From: CAXBCP01 sp047638395
GTDB taxonomy: Bacteria; Pseudomonadota; Alphaproteobacteria; MPNO01; UBA830
Direction: 5' to 3'
NCBI GenBank assembly: GCA_047638395.1
Contig: JBLIMV010000005.1
Span: 62,001 to 126,000 of the forward strand
Length of the DNA: 64,000 nucleotides
Shown here: positions 43,659 through 51,652 of the stretch, piece by piece
How positions within the stretch are numbered: position 1 is the first letter of the stretch
Layout of the letters: each line of letters begins with the position of its first letter
Notes under the pieces: generated by a model
The model's database searches: none
The model's input: the letters and a program-made list of their open reading frames with translations, nothing else
Told to the model about the DNA's origin: nothing
Program-made: the position numbers and the translations under genes

Positions 43659-45034
43659 TGCCAAAGGATCTACGCAGTTTTATCGCGGCGAATGAAGATC
43701 TCATCCTTCATGTGCCGAAACCCGTCAAGCTGGACCATCTGAGCACATTGATCGTGCAGGCCAACCGGCCGATCGTATTCGACAATATTGAAGGCCATCC
43801 GGGCTGGCGGGTGGCCGACCTGTTTTTTCGCGACCGCGAGGCCCAGGCGGCAGTACTTGAGACAACGCCCGACAAGGTCACGCGCGTGCTCGCCGAGCGT
43901 CTTGCCATGCCGCCGCGCGAACCGCTCCTGGTGAACGACGCGCCGCATAAGGAGATCATCCTGAAAGGCGATGAGGTCGACCTGCGTGAAATTCCCGGTT
44001 TTCAACATGGCGGGCGCGACCCCGGTCCCGGCATTATTGTCATGAATATCTGCCGTGAGCCCGATGGCGGGGCGGTCAATTTCTCCTTTACGCGGATTGC
44101 CCCGTTCGAAGCGCGGCGTGGCACCATGCTGATCGCGTCGTCGCCGCATCAACGTGCAATCTACGAGATGTGGGAAGCCCGCAACGAGCCGATGCCGATG
44201 GCCTGCGTCGTCGGCACTCATCCGGCATACGAGATCATGGCGAGCTACAGCGTGCCGGATCATCTGGACAAGTTCGGCGAACTGGAACTGGTCGGCAATC
44301 TGATCGATGAGCGTATCGAAATGGTGCCCTGCGAATCCATTCCACTTGAAGTGCCTGCTCATGCCGAACTGGTCATTGAAGGCTATGTGTTGCCGCATGA
44401 ACGCCGCGACGACGGGCCGGGCCCGTCCCAGGCGCTGTATTACGTGCCGGGGGTAACCCAGCAGCCGGTCTTCGAGGCCGAGACAGTGACCATGCGCAAG
44501 GATCCGATCCTGCGCCAGCACAACACACTGATGTATTCCGACCACCAGCCGTTGATCTCACTGCCCCATGAAGGCCTGCTGCTCGCCCGGCTGCAGGGCA
44601 TGGGCCACGACGTGCAGGAGGTCATCTACGTGCCCTGGGGCGGTACGCTGACCTGTGTGGTCCAGATGACGCCGAAGACCGAGGGCGAGGTCCGTAACGT
44701 GCTGACCGCTGTGCTGGGCGAACGCTGGCCCAACTGCAAACTGGCGATTGCCATCGATGACGATATCGATGCGACGTCGGCGGAAGACCTGGTCTGGTCG
44801 ATATCGACCCGGGTCGATGCCGACGCCGATATGTTCATTATCCCTAATGCGAAGGGCCATCCGATAGACCCGACCGCGCGCCGGACCGGGGACAGCCCGC
44901 GTGACGTCCTGTTCACGAAATGGGGAATCGATGCGACCAAGCCACCGCTGCAGCACCCCGAAAGCCGCGCCCGGTTCGAACGCACCCTGCCGCCGCATGA
45001 CGGCGAGGTGGATTTGTCGGATTTCCTCGCCTGA
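43658..45034 (+). CDS. UbiD-family protein with altered catalytic glutamates (UbiD-2)
   Basis: This 458-residue protein starts from ATG 43658, overlapping the Nudix stop. The UbiD fold is clear: Arg146 in AVNFSFTRIAPF aligns with the catalytic arginine, and HPAYEIMASY, MVPCESIPLEVPAHAEL and the RKDPIL segment are shared with UbiD-3. The catalytic motif EGPFGE is replaced by DDGPGPSQ (residues 251-258), so the two glutamates become Asp252 and Ser257. The protein may use prFMN for a different reaction or be inactive. It is coupled downstream to a quinone oxidoreductase (TGATG). Confidence 0.86.
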   Translation: MPKDLRSFIAANEDLILHVPKPVKLDHLSTLIVQANRPIVFDNIEGHPGWRVADLFFRDREAQAAVLETTPDKVTRVLAERLAMPPREPLLVNDAPHKEIILKGDEVDLREIPGFQHGGRDPGPGIIVMNICREPDGGAVNFSFTRIAPFEARRGTMLIASSPHQRAIYEMWEARNEPMPMACVVGTHPAYEIMASYSVPDHLDKFGELELVGNLIDERIEMVPCESIPLEVPAHAELVIEGYVLPHERRDDGPGPSQALYYVPGVTQQPVFEAETVTMRKDPILRQHNTLMYSDHQPLISLPHEGLLLARLQGMGHDVQEVIYVPWGGTLTCVVQMTPKTEGEVRNVLTAVLGERWPNCKLAIAIDDDIDATSAEDLVWSISTRVDADADMFIIPNAKGHPIDPTARRTGDSPRDVLFTKWGIDATKPPLQHPESRARFERTLPPHDGEVDLSDFLA

Positions 45035-46020
45035 TGACCGAAACGATGCGCGCCGTCGTTATCGACCGTGCCGGCGGCCCCGAGGTGCTTGAAATCCGCG
45101 ATGATTGGCCCCGGCCTGAACCCGCGTCGGGGCGTGTTCTCATCCGGGTTATGGCGTTCGGGCTGAACCGGGGCGAGATGTATACGCGGCTGGGACATTC
45201 GCCGGCGGTAGCGTTCCCACGGGTGCTGGGGATTGAATGTGCCGGCATCGTCGAGGCCGCGCCCGATACAGCATTTGAGCCGGGACAGACCGTGATTGCG
45301 ACGACCGGTGGCATGGGCCGGGCTTATGACGGTGGATACGCCGAATTCACATCTGTGCCCGCAGCGCATGTTCACGCGGTCGAGACGACGCTGGACTGGC
45401 CCCAATTGGCCGCAGCGCCGGAAGTGTTTCATACCGCCTGGGGCGCGCTGGAGCTGTCGCTCGGCATTACGGCGGGGCAGACCCTGCTGATCAGGGGTGG
45501 GTCGTCAGCCGTCGGGCTGGTGGCCGCCGACTACGCGAAAGCAATGGGGCTGACAGTTCTGTCGACCACGCGCGATGCCGCCAAGGCGGACCGGTTACGC
45601 GATTTCGGTGTCGATCATGTGTTGATCGATGACGGGAATATCGCCCCCGAGGTGCGCGCCATTGTGCCGGATGGTGTGGACGCGATGTTCGACCTGGTCG
45701 GCACGAAGGTGATCGCGGATTCATTTGCCTGCGTGCGACGCGGCGGCACTTTGTGTCTGGCAGGTCTGTTGGGTGGTGAATGGACGATTGACGATTTCGC
45801 GCCCGGTGCTGTCATTCCGTCGACGACCAGGTTCACCTATTTCTCCAGCTCGTCGACGCCCATGCCGACGGCGGCATTGCAGGACTATCTCGACGGGCTT
45901 GCTGACGGTCGTTATCGTATGCCGCTCGACCGGGTGTTTCGATTTGATGAAATCCAGGCAGCACATGCCTGCATGGAGGCCAATCAGGCAGTCGGTAAAA
46001 TTGTGGTGTCAGTCGTTTGA
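45034..46020 (+). CDS. NADPH:quinone oxidoreductase-like medium-chain dehydrogenase
   Basis: This 328-residue protein is a zinc-free MDR enzyme. It has GLNRGEMYTRLGHSP in the catalytic domain and the nucleotide-binding region IRGGSSAVGLVAADYAKAMG with the AxxGxxG-type phosphate loop. A late segment (EIQAAHACMEANQAVGKIVV) is the QOR/zeta-crystallin C-terminus. No structural zinc cysteines are present. It probably reduces an enone or quinone produced in the pathway. Its ATG overlaps the UbiD-2 stop by one base, and its own stop overlaps the TTG start of the next MFS gene. Confidence 0.9.
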   Translation: MTETMRAVVIDRAGGPEVLEIRDDWPRPEPASGRVLIRVMAFGLNRGEMYTRLGHSPAVAFPRVLGIECAGIVEAAPDTAFEPGQTVIATTGGMGRAYDGGYAEFTSVPAAHVHAVETTLDWPQLAAAPEVFHTAWGALELSLGITAGQTLLIRGGSSAVGLVAADYAKAMGLTVLSTTRDAAKADRLRDFGVDHVLIDDGNIAPEVRAIVPDGVDAMFDLVGTKVIADSFACVRRGGTLCLAGLLGGEWTIDDFAPGAVIPSTTRFTYFSSSSTPMPTAALQDYLDGLADGRYRMPLDRVFRFDEIQAAHACMEANQAVGKIVVSVV

Positions 46021-47231
46021 AATCTCCCGTCCTGCTGGTCTGTTCCTTCTGCGTCGCGCTGGTTCTCACGCTGCTCGGCTTTATGGCGCCTGCGGCGGTC
46101 CTTGGCGAAATCATTCAGGACTGGCAACTCTCGAACGCGCAGGCAGGCTGGCTCGGCGGTGCGCTGTTCGCCGGCTATATCGTCACCGTTCCCGTGCTGA
46201 CGGCCTATACCGACCGCATCGATCCGAAACGCATCTATCTGACCTGTGCCGCGCTGGGCGTGATCGGGAATTTCGGCTTTGGCTTTGTGGCGGACGGGCT
46301 GTGGAGCGGGGTTTTGTTCCGCGTGATAACCGGGATTGGTCTTGCGGGCACCTTCATGCCGGGAATGAAAGCGATGACCGACCAGCTTCCTGCCGGCAAG
46401 ACGCAGGAACGGGGCGCCACGTATTATTCATCTGTTTTTGCGCTCGGTTCGGGGGCGTCGATCCTTGTCGCGGGTGTGATGGCAGACCTGTTCGACTGGC
46501 GCTGGGCCTTTGCGATTGCCGGCGCCGGGGGGATGTGTGCCTTTGCCATCGTCGCACTCGTGCTGCCGGCCAAAGAGCCGAATGCGGCGGCGCGACCGAC
46601 GGGAGCTGCGCTGGATTTCAGGCCCGTGTTCCGGGACCGGGCGGTGATGGCCTATGTGGTCGCGTCGCTTGGTGTCGCCTGGGAAGTGTTTGCCAGCCGG
46701 GTCTGGCTGGTGACGTTCTTTCTGTTTCTGCAGTCGCGCCTGCCCGCCGGAGAGACGGGCTGGAGCCCGGCCGTCTGGGCGACCATCGTTGCGTTAATCG
46801 GTGTGCCGACTGCGATGTTCATCGGCGAGATGACGGTCAGGTATGATCGGCGCCGCATTCTGATGGGGGTTGCTGTTGTCTCCGGGGCGCTTTGTGTCGC
46901 CATCGGATTGACCGTTGATGACGGTTACGAGCTTTCGCTGGCGCTGTGCATCGCGTTCGGGATGTTTTCCTACGGTCGCAGTTCTTCAACAACTGCCGGG
47001 ACAATTTCGGTGGCCGACCCCAAACGCCGCGGCAGTGCCCTGGCGGTACAGGCTTTTATCGGGTTTTCCGGCGGCATTCTGGGCCCTCTTGCGTATGGCA
47101 TTGCGCTGGATGCGGCCGGTGGCAGTGGCTCCGCCGCTGCTTGGGGAATTGCGACTATCGTGATGGCGGTCGGTCCTGTTGTAACGGTTGTCGCGCTTTT
47201 GACGATGCCGAAGCCCGCTGCAAAAACCTGA
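46017..47231 (+). CDS. MFS transporter
   Basis: This 404-residue protein has twelve membrane helices. It starts at TTG 46017, overlapping the previous stop as TTGA. Helix 1-2 contains FMAPAAVLGEIIQDWQLSNA, then QAGWLGGALFAGYIVTVPVL and TDRIDPKRIYL (motif A-like). It resembles the truncated MFS at the window's end, which shares AGWLGG and the TDRI(D/P)PKRI segment. It is the last gene in the coupled run from 39.6 kb. The substrate is unknown; a substrate or product of the UbiD-2 module is plausible. Confidence 0.87.
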   Translation: MKSPVLLVCSFCVALVLTLLGFMAPAAVLGEIIQDWQLSNAQAGWLGGALFAGYIVTVPVLTAYTDRIDPKRIYLTCAALGVIGNFGFGFVADGLWSGVLFRVITGIGLAGTFMPGMKAMTDQLPAGKTQERGATYYSSVFALGSGASILVAGVMADLFDWRWAFAIAGAGGMCAFAIVALVLPAKEPNAAARPTGAALDFRPVFRDRAVMAYVVASLGVAWEVFASRVWLVTFFLFLQSRLPAGETGWSPAVWATIVALIGVPTAMFIGEMTVRYDRRRILMGVAVVSGALCVAIGLTVDDGYELSLALCIAFGMFSYGRSSSTTAGTISVADPKRRGSALAVQAFIGFSGGILGPLAYGIALDAAGGSGSAAAWGIATIVMAVGPVVTVVALLTMPKPAAKT

Positions 47232-47368
47232 TTTTTCAGGGTGTTCTGCGGAGCACTGCATTTTTCATCAAACTTTTTTCAATTTCTTCGCGTCTTTAAC
47301 GCTTAGTTAAGCACGCTGGCGCTCCAATAGGGTTCGAAAACAGTGATCAACCAGCGGGGGGCTACCTG

Positions 47369-48157
47369 ATGAACAGCTACGAAAATCTCAATGAACGCGT
47401 GGAAAACGCGGTCCAGAAATTTCACCAATCGGAAGAGTTACGGCGGCGGGAGAACAAATCTCTCAGCGGCATTCTTAACGATCTGGAAATCAAATTCGAA
47501 GCCCGGACGGCCGAACTTCAGGATTGTCAGGTACGGATCAACGAGCTTGAAGAATCGAACGTCTCGTTGAACGCGCTGGTATGCCAGTTGGTCGATATTG
47601 TCGAAAAATCTGCCGATGATATTACGCAGGACCCGCTTTACCGGGCCAGCGCTGCGGCGTCGGACATCGTCAACCGCTATGTTGCGCAAGAGCCTGTCTA
47701 TCCAGTTGCCGGCCCGCCAACCGAGCAAGAAGCCGCAACGGCACCGGGACCCGAGCAGGGGCCTCCGACTGCCACCGCGGAGGAGGTGTTATCCGAAGGT
47801 AATTTCGAGAACATCGCCGAAGAATTCCTGCTCGCGGAAGAGCTTTTTGAAAAAACCGAAGGCGCTGCCAAATTTCCGAAGCTCGTTTTCGATGCAATGG
47901 CGATTGCGCGGGGAGACGACGTGTCCCCGACTGTCGATGCGCCTTCCCAGGAAAGCACGGGTAATTCGGTATCGGAAGCAGCAACCGAGACACGTGAGAC
48001 ACCGCAAAATGACGGCGATCTCGACATCAAGGAAATTATGGCCCGGCTGGAAATAGCGGCCGAACGGGCTCAGCTTCGCGCCGACGAAGATGAAAGACGC
48101 GATCGGAGTACATTGGAACCAGAGGTGCTGGACCGGGCCGTTGGGGGACGCGCCTGA
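47369..48157 (+). CDS. Hypothetical coiled-coil protein
   Basis: This 262-residue acidic soluble protein belongs to no family I recognise. The N-terminal ~90 residues form a continuous heptad helix (NERVENAVQKFHQSEELRRR to LEESNVSLNALVCQLVDI), a likely coiled coil. The middle is Pro/Glu/Ala-rich and probably disordered (PTEQEAATAPGPEQGPP), and a second helix region with LEIAAERAQLRADEDERR closes it. It has its own leader and a strong terminator downstream. It could be a cytoskeletal or polar scaffold, but nothing here fixes a role. Confidence 0.68.
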   Translation: MNSYENLNERVENAVQKFHQSEELRRRENKSLSGILNDLEIKFEARTAELQDCQVRINELEESNVSLNALVCQLVDIVEKSADDITQDPLYRASAAASDIVNRYVAQEPVYPVAGPPTEQEAATAPGPEQGPPTATAEEVLSEGNFENIAEEFLLAEELFEKTEGAAKFPKLVFDAMAIARGDDVSPTVDAPSQESTGNSVSEAATETRETPQNDGDLDIKEIMARLEIAAERAQLRADEDERRDRSTLEPEVLDRAVGGRA

Positions 48158-48212
48158 TCCGGAGCGTAGGTTCGCGTAGCAATCCCGCCTTTTGAGCCGG
48201 GACCGATCTAGG

Positions 48213-48243
48213 AAAAGGGCGGACCGTTTGGTCCGCCCTTTTT
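48213..48243 (+). terminator. Rho-independent terminator
   Basis: Perfect 13-bp stem AAAAGGGCGGACC (48213-48225) / GGTCCGCCCTTTT (48230-48242) with a GTTT loop, followed by T residues. It ends the coiled-coil gene and may also serve the convergent OYE gene. Confidence 0.92.
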
Positions 48244-48301
48244 CGTCCGTGGCATCGTTTGTCTCGTAGCCGGCGCTATGTTGTCGAGCCGGGCCTTTGC
48301 C

Positions 48302-49414
48302 TTAGAAGATATCCGAGCGTTCGTATTGCTTCGGCCAGTTCACGTTCTCGGCGCGCAGCTTTGTGGCTGCATGCAGCGGCCAATAGGGATCGGCGAGCAG
48401 GGTGCGTCCCAGCACGACGAGATCGGCACGTCCGTTGGCGACGACTTCTTCGCAGAAATCAGGGCTGTGCAGCAAGCCGACGGCGGCGGTCGCGATACCT
48501 GTTTCGCGTTTGACGGTTTCTGCCAGTGGTATCTGATATCCCGGATGTACCGGGATCTGCTGTCTGGTGTCATTCCCGCCAGATGAACAGTCGATCAGAT
48601 CGACATCGCCGTTTTCTGCAATCCGCTTCACGACTTCCACGGTGTCATCCAGCGTCAGGCCGCCTTCGACCCAGTCGGTGCAGGAAAGCCGCACAAAAAG
48701 CGGAAGCTCGTCCGGCCATTCACGGCGGATGGCATCGATGGTTTCCATCAGGAAGCGACTGCGGTTTTCAAGCGTCCCGCCATAGTTGTCCGTGCGCAGG
48801 TTGCTTAACGGCGACAGGAAACTGTGGCCGAGATAACCGTGCGCGGCGTGCAACTCCAGCAGTTTGAACCCGGCCTCACGCGCACGCCGTGCGGCGGTGG
48901 CGAAATCCTCGAGCACGCGGGCGATGGTATTGCTGTCCATCTCGGTCGGTGTCTGCCAATCGGCGAAGGGCAGGGCGGACGGGCCGATAACCTGCCAGCC
49001 CTGGTCCGTGTCCGGGCCGAGCGATCCGGCACCGTCCCATGGGCGGGCGGTCGAGGCTTTGCGGCCGGCATGGCCGATCTGCATAGCCGGCACCGCGCCC
49101 TGTTCTGCAATAAAGGAGGCGATACGTTTAAAGGCATCGCTCTGGTCGTCATTCCAGATGCCGAGGCAGTTGGGCGTGATGCGTCCTTCCGGCGATACAT
49201 GGGTGGCCTCGGTAAAGACGATCCCGGCGCCGCCGACCGCGCGGCTGGCGAGATGCACATAGTGCCATTCTTCCGGTAGGCCATCGGTTGCCGAGTATTG
49301 GCACATCGGCGACATCATGATGCGGTTTCGTGCCGTTACCGACCGGAACGTGGCCGGGCGGAACAGGTGCGGATTGCGGTCGCGCTGAAGAATTCGGCGT
49401 CTATTTTCTGACAT
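48302..49414 (-). CDS. NADH:flavin oxidoreductase/Old Yellow Enzyme family (NamA/YqjM-like)
   Basis: This 370-residue FMN barrel protein includes ARNRIMMSPMCQYSATDG, typical of the YqjM branch with the regulatory Cys. It also has MQIGHAGRKA, the catalytic HAAHGYLGHSFLSPLSN, NRSRFLMETIDAI and VRLSCTDWVEGGL. The C-terminal phosphate loop region (LVVLGRTLLADPYWPLHAA) is intact. These enzymes reduce activated C=C bonds using NADPH. It could act on the unsaturated acids or enones of this region. It is transcribed alone and divergent from the CreA-like gene. Confidence 0.92.
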   Translation of the reverse strand: MSENRRRILQRDRNPHLFRPATFRSVTARNRIMMSPMCQYSATDGLPEEWHYVHLASRAVGGAGIVFTEATHVSPEGRITPNCLGIWNDDQSDAFKRIASFIAEQGAVPAMQIGHAGRKASTARPWDGAGSLGPDTDQGWQVIGPSALPFADWQTPTEMDSNTIARVLEDFATAARRAREAGFKLLELHAAHGYLGHSFLSPLSNLRTDNYGGTLENRSRFLMETIDAIRREWPDELPLFVRLSCTDWVEGGLTLDDTVEVVKRIAENGDVDLIDCSSGGNDTRQQIPVHPGYQIPLAETVKRETGIATAAVGLLHSPDFCEEVVANGRADLVVLGRTLLADPYWPLHAATKLRAENVNWPKQYERSDIF

Positions 49415-49573
49415 GTCTCTCTGATGCTCGATTAATGTGCGGGAGTGGCCGGGATAAGCTGTCCGGCCCGGTGGAACGGTCTGGCGGTCTCCGGCGGATC
49501 TCTTTGCGTGCTGGAATTACGAGCATGGGCATCCCACCTCAAAACGGAAGCGTAAACGCGAAAGGAAATCTCT

Positions 49574-50089
49574 GTGAGACTATCGGCGAAGCTCAAATTT
49601 CTACCCATTGCCATGCTGGCGACCTTTACGGCTTTTTCTGCGGCCGCCGTGGCGGAGGAAATTGGCCATGTGGACACGGCGTTCAAGCTGCTGGGCCGCA
49701 ACCACCAGGTGACCGTCGAGGCCTTCGACGACCCGAAGGTCAGTGGCGTGACCTGTTTTATCAGCATGGCGCGCAAGGGCGGTCTGACCGGCACGCTGGG
49801 CATTGCCGAAGAAACATCCGACGCGTCCATCGCCTGCCGCCAGGTCGGACCTATCGCCTTTGTCGAGGCGATCGAGGGGGACGACGAAGGGGAGGAAGTC
49901 TTCAAGAAGCGCCAATCCATCTTTTTCAAACGGCTCAATGTGGTCAGGTTTCTGGATCCCAAGCGCAACACGCTGGTCTATCTCGCCTATAGCGACAAGC
50001 TGATTGACGGGTCGCCGCAAAACTCGGTTTCCGCCGTTGCGATGATGCCGTGGGGCGATCGGCCGCTTGCTAGGGTTCTCATCAAGTAG
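49574..50089 (+). CDS. creA: CreA family periplasmic protein
   Basis: This 171-residue protein starts at a GTG, with AAAGGAAA upstream. It has a signal peptide (LPIAMLATFTAFSAAAVAEE). The mature part is the CreA family pattern: DPKVSGVTCFISMARKGG, EETSDASIACRQVGPI, VFKKRQSIFFKRLNVVRF and NSVSAVAMMPW. CreA is conserved in proteobacteria with unknown function. The gene is convergent with the EthD-like gene, with one base between their ends. Confidence 0.92.
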   Translation: MRLSAKLKFLPIAMLATFTAFSAAAVAEEIGHVDTAFKLLGRNHQVTVEAFDDPKVSGVTCFISMARKGGLTGTLGIAEETSDASIACRQVGPIAFVEAIEGDDEGEEVFKKRQSIFFKRLNVVRFLDPKRNTLVYLAYSDKLIDGSPQNSVSAVAMMPWGDRPLARVLIK

Positions 50090-50090
50090 C

Positions 50091-50423
50091 CTAAAAGATT
50101 TTGTCGGAGATAAAAGCCTGATGCGTGACCTCGCCGTTGAATGACGGGAACCCGGCGAAGTCGTCGCGCGCTTCGGCGCGGGCGGGTGATGCAAGGGCCG
50201 CATTCAGCGCCGGCATGTCGTCGAACGTCATCTGCGCGATCAGCAGGTTGCCGCCCGGATTGACCGGGAACGGATCGGCAAAATCTGCACGCTGATGCAG
50301 CACCAGCGAACCGATGCCGGGAAATTGCTGAAGAATGGGCGCGTGGCTGGTGCGATAGTAATCGAGAAATCTGTCCGGCTCGGGCGCCGAGCCGTGATAG
50401 CGAACGATGTAGGATGCGGTCAT
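50091..50423 (-). CDS. EthD-domain protein
   Basis: This 110-residue protein has the dimeric alpha-beta barrel (ferredoxin-like) fold. It shows the EthD-type pattern YHGSAPEPDRFLDYYRTSH, then PILQQFPGIGSLVLHQ and a middle NLLIAQMTFDDMPALNAALA. EthD proteins occur with ether- or aromatic-degrading oxygenases. It has a good AAGGAG ribosome-binding site, a TTGACA promoter and the candidate MarR operator directly upstream. It is divergent from the NIPSNAP-Rieske genes, which are likely functional partners. Confidence 0.85.
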   Translation of the reverse strand: MTASYIVRYHGSAPEPDRFLDYYRTSHAPILQQFPGIGSLVLHQRADFADPFPVNPGGNLLIAQMTFDDMPALNAALASPARAEARDDFAGFPSFNGEVTHQAFISDKIF

Positions 50424-50471
50424 GGGGGCTCCTTTTCTCTGAATTCCAAGCCTTGGAAATTTGAGTAATAA

Positions 50472-50490
50472 TAGTTAACTAGGTTATCTT
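50472..50490. promoter_or_regulatory. Candidate MarR-type operator, upstream of the EthD gene
   Basis: TAGTTAACTAGGTTATCTT matches 15 of 19 bases (hand count) of the palindrome TAGATAATTAAGTTATCTA at 56881-56899, in front of the ubiD-CMD-marR operon. It contains the perfect palindrome TAGTTAACTA. On the minus strand it lies just downstream of a TTGACA, inside the promoter of the EthD gene. Confidence 0.6.
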
Positions 50491-50493
50491 ACC

Positions 50494-50499
50494 TGTCAA
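50494..50499 (-). promoter_or_regulatory. -35 hexamer of the EthD gene promoter
   Basis: Perfect TTGACA on the minus strand. A TATTAT-like -10 lies about 17-20 bp further on (forward 50468-50473 region), with the candidate operator between them. The EthD ATG is at 50423. Confidence 0.5.
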
Positions 50500-50708
50500 C
50501 GGGTGTTTAGCGATATCTCCTGGAGGGCCGTCTGGGTTTTGACCAGTCGGCTTTGACCCGGCGCGACAACAAGCGGCCGGGTAGTTCGGGCATGGATCAA
50601 GGTTTGTCCATTGCAGCTTCCGCGACCAGCGTTCTTCAAGCCGGGTGGCGCCGTGCCCGTCAGTGTCTTAACCTTGTAGGCAACAAGCATAATAAGCAGG
50701 GAAGACAG

Positions 50709-50861
50709 ATGTCCGGCACCTATTTCGGCATTTTTGATCATCTGGACCGGCGCCCCAATAAGTTGCTGGTGCAGACCTGCGAACAGTCCCGCATGGCGCC
50801 TGACGGCTTTGTCGGGGAAGTCATGCCGCATTCCACCCCCAACAGTCAGGCTGCCGAATAA
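50709..50861 (+). pseudogene. N-terminal fragment resembling a luciferase-like (LLM) flavin monooxygenase
   Basis: This frame codes for only 50 residues, starting YFGIFDHLDRR after four residues. That opening is the classic first strand of bacterial luciferase-like monooxygenases, which are normally over 300 residues. The rest (PNKLLVQTCEQSRMAPDG and beyond) diverges, and the frame stops at 50859-50861, overlapping the NIPSNAP ATG by one base. It has an AGGGAAG ribosome-binding site. It may be a truncated gene retained for translational coupling, or a distinct small protein. The frame continues upstream to 50553 without useful signal. Confidence 0.5.
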
Positions 50862-51577
50862 TGATCTTCGAACGACGCGCATACACCATGGAGCCGGGCC
50901 ACGTGCCTGCCTTCGACAAGGCCCAGACCGACCGCGGTTTCGATCTGGTCAAAAGCTATATGGACCGTCTCGTCGGGTATTTCTCCACCCGCACGGGGGC
51001 CACCGACCAGGTTGTGCATTTCTATCGCTACGATAGCTTTGAAGACTGGAACACCCGGTTGCGCGGTCTGTACGGGGTGCCGGAACTCACGCCCTATTTC
51101 GTCAATACCCGCAAGATCGTCCGCCGTCAGGTCAACGGATTTTTCGAATTGCTGCCGGTTGAGGCGCTGAACCCCATGTGGGCCGGTGGCAATGACTGGT
51201 TGCCGGAATCCGGCGCGAAGCTCGGCGCGTTGAATGGTGACAAGGTGATCGAGGAGCGCGCCTTTCAGCTGCGTCCTGGCGGCATCCCGGCCTTCGTTGA
51301 GGCCTGCAATGCCCACGGCATCAAGGCGCTGGAGACGATGGAGACGATGGACGGACGCACGATCGGCGCGTTCATGTCGATGACCGGCCCGCTTCACAAC
51401 ATTACGTTATGGTGGTGGTTCGAAAACACGGCCGAGCGTGAGGCCCGGGTGGCCGCGCTTGATGCCAATGCTGACTGGCAGGCTTTTATCTCGACAATCA
51501 CACCGCTTCTGGTCGATCAGTCGAGCCTGCTGATGACACCCCGCCCAATACCGGAGATGTCGCCGCTGTTTGCTTGA
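50861..51577 (+). CDS. NIPSNAP family protein
   Basis: This 238-residue protein contains two tandem ferredoxin-like NIPSNAP domains. The first has RRAYTMEPGHVPAFDKAQ, then QVVHFYRYDSFEDWNTRLRG; the second has ERAFQLRPGGIPAFVEACNA and LHNITLWWWFENTAEREARV. NIPSNAP/DABB proteins are often next to oxygenases in catabolic clusters. No catalytic residues can be read. It is translated after the short LLM-like frame (overlap by one base) and lies 75 bp upstream of the Rieske oxygenase. Confidence 0.86.
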   Translation: MIFERRAYTMEPGHVPAFDKAQTDRGFDLVKSYMDRLVGYFSTRTGATDQVVHFYRYDSFEDWNTRLRGLYGVPELTPYFVNTRKIVRRQVNGFFELLPVEALNPMWAGGNDWLPESGAKLGALNGDKVIEERAFQLRPGGIPAFVEACNAHGIKALETMETMDGRTIGAFMSMTGPLHNITLWWWFENTAEREARVAALDANADWQAFISTITPLLVDQSSLLMTPRPIPEMSPLFA

Positions 51578-51601
51578 CAACGTCCTAATCTGCCCCGCAT
51601 A

Positions 51602-51621
51602 ATTGTATGTACACGAACAAT
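51602..51621. promoter_or_regulatory. Inverted repeat upstream of the Rieske gene, candidate operator
   Basis: ATTGT (51602-51606) and ACAAT (51617-51621) flank a 10-bp core. It lies 31 bp upstream of the ATG at 51653. The half-sites look like a GntR/VanR-style operator, but no such regulator gene is in the window. Confidence 0.35.
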
Positions 51622-51652
51622 AATCGGTTCGGAGAACTGAGGGGATCGCACC

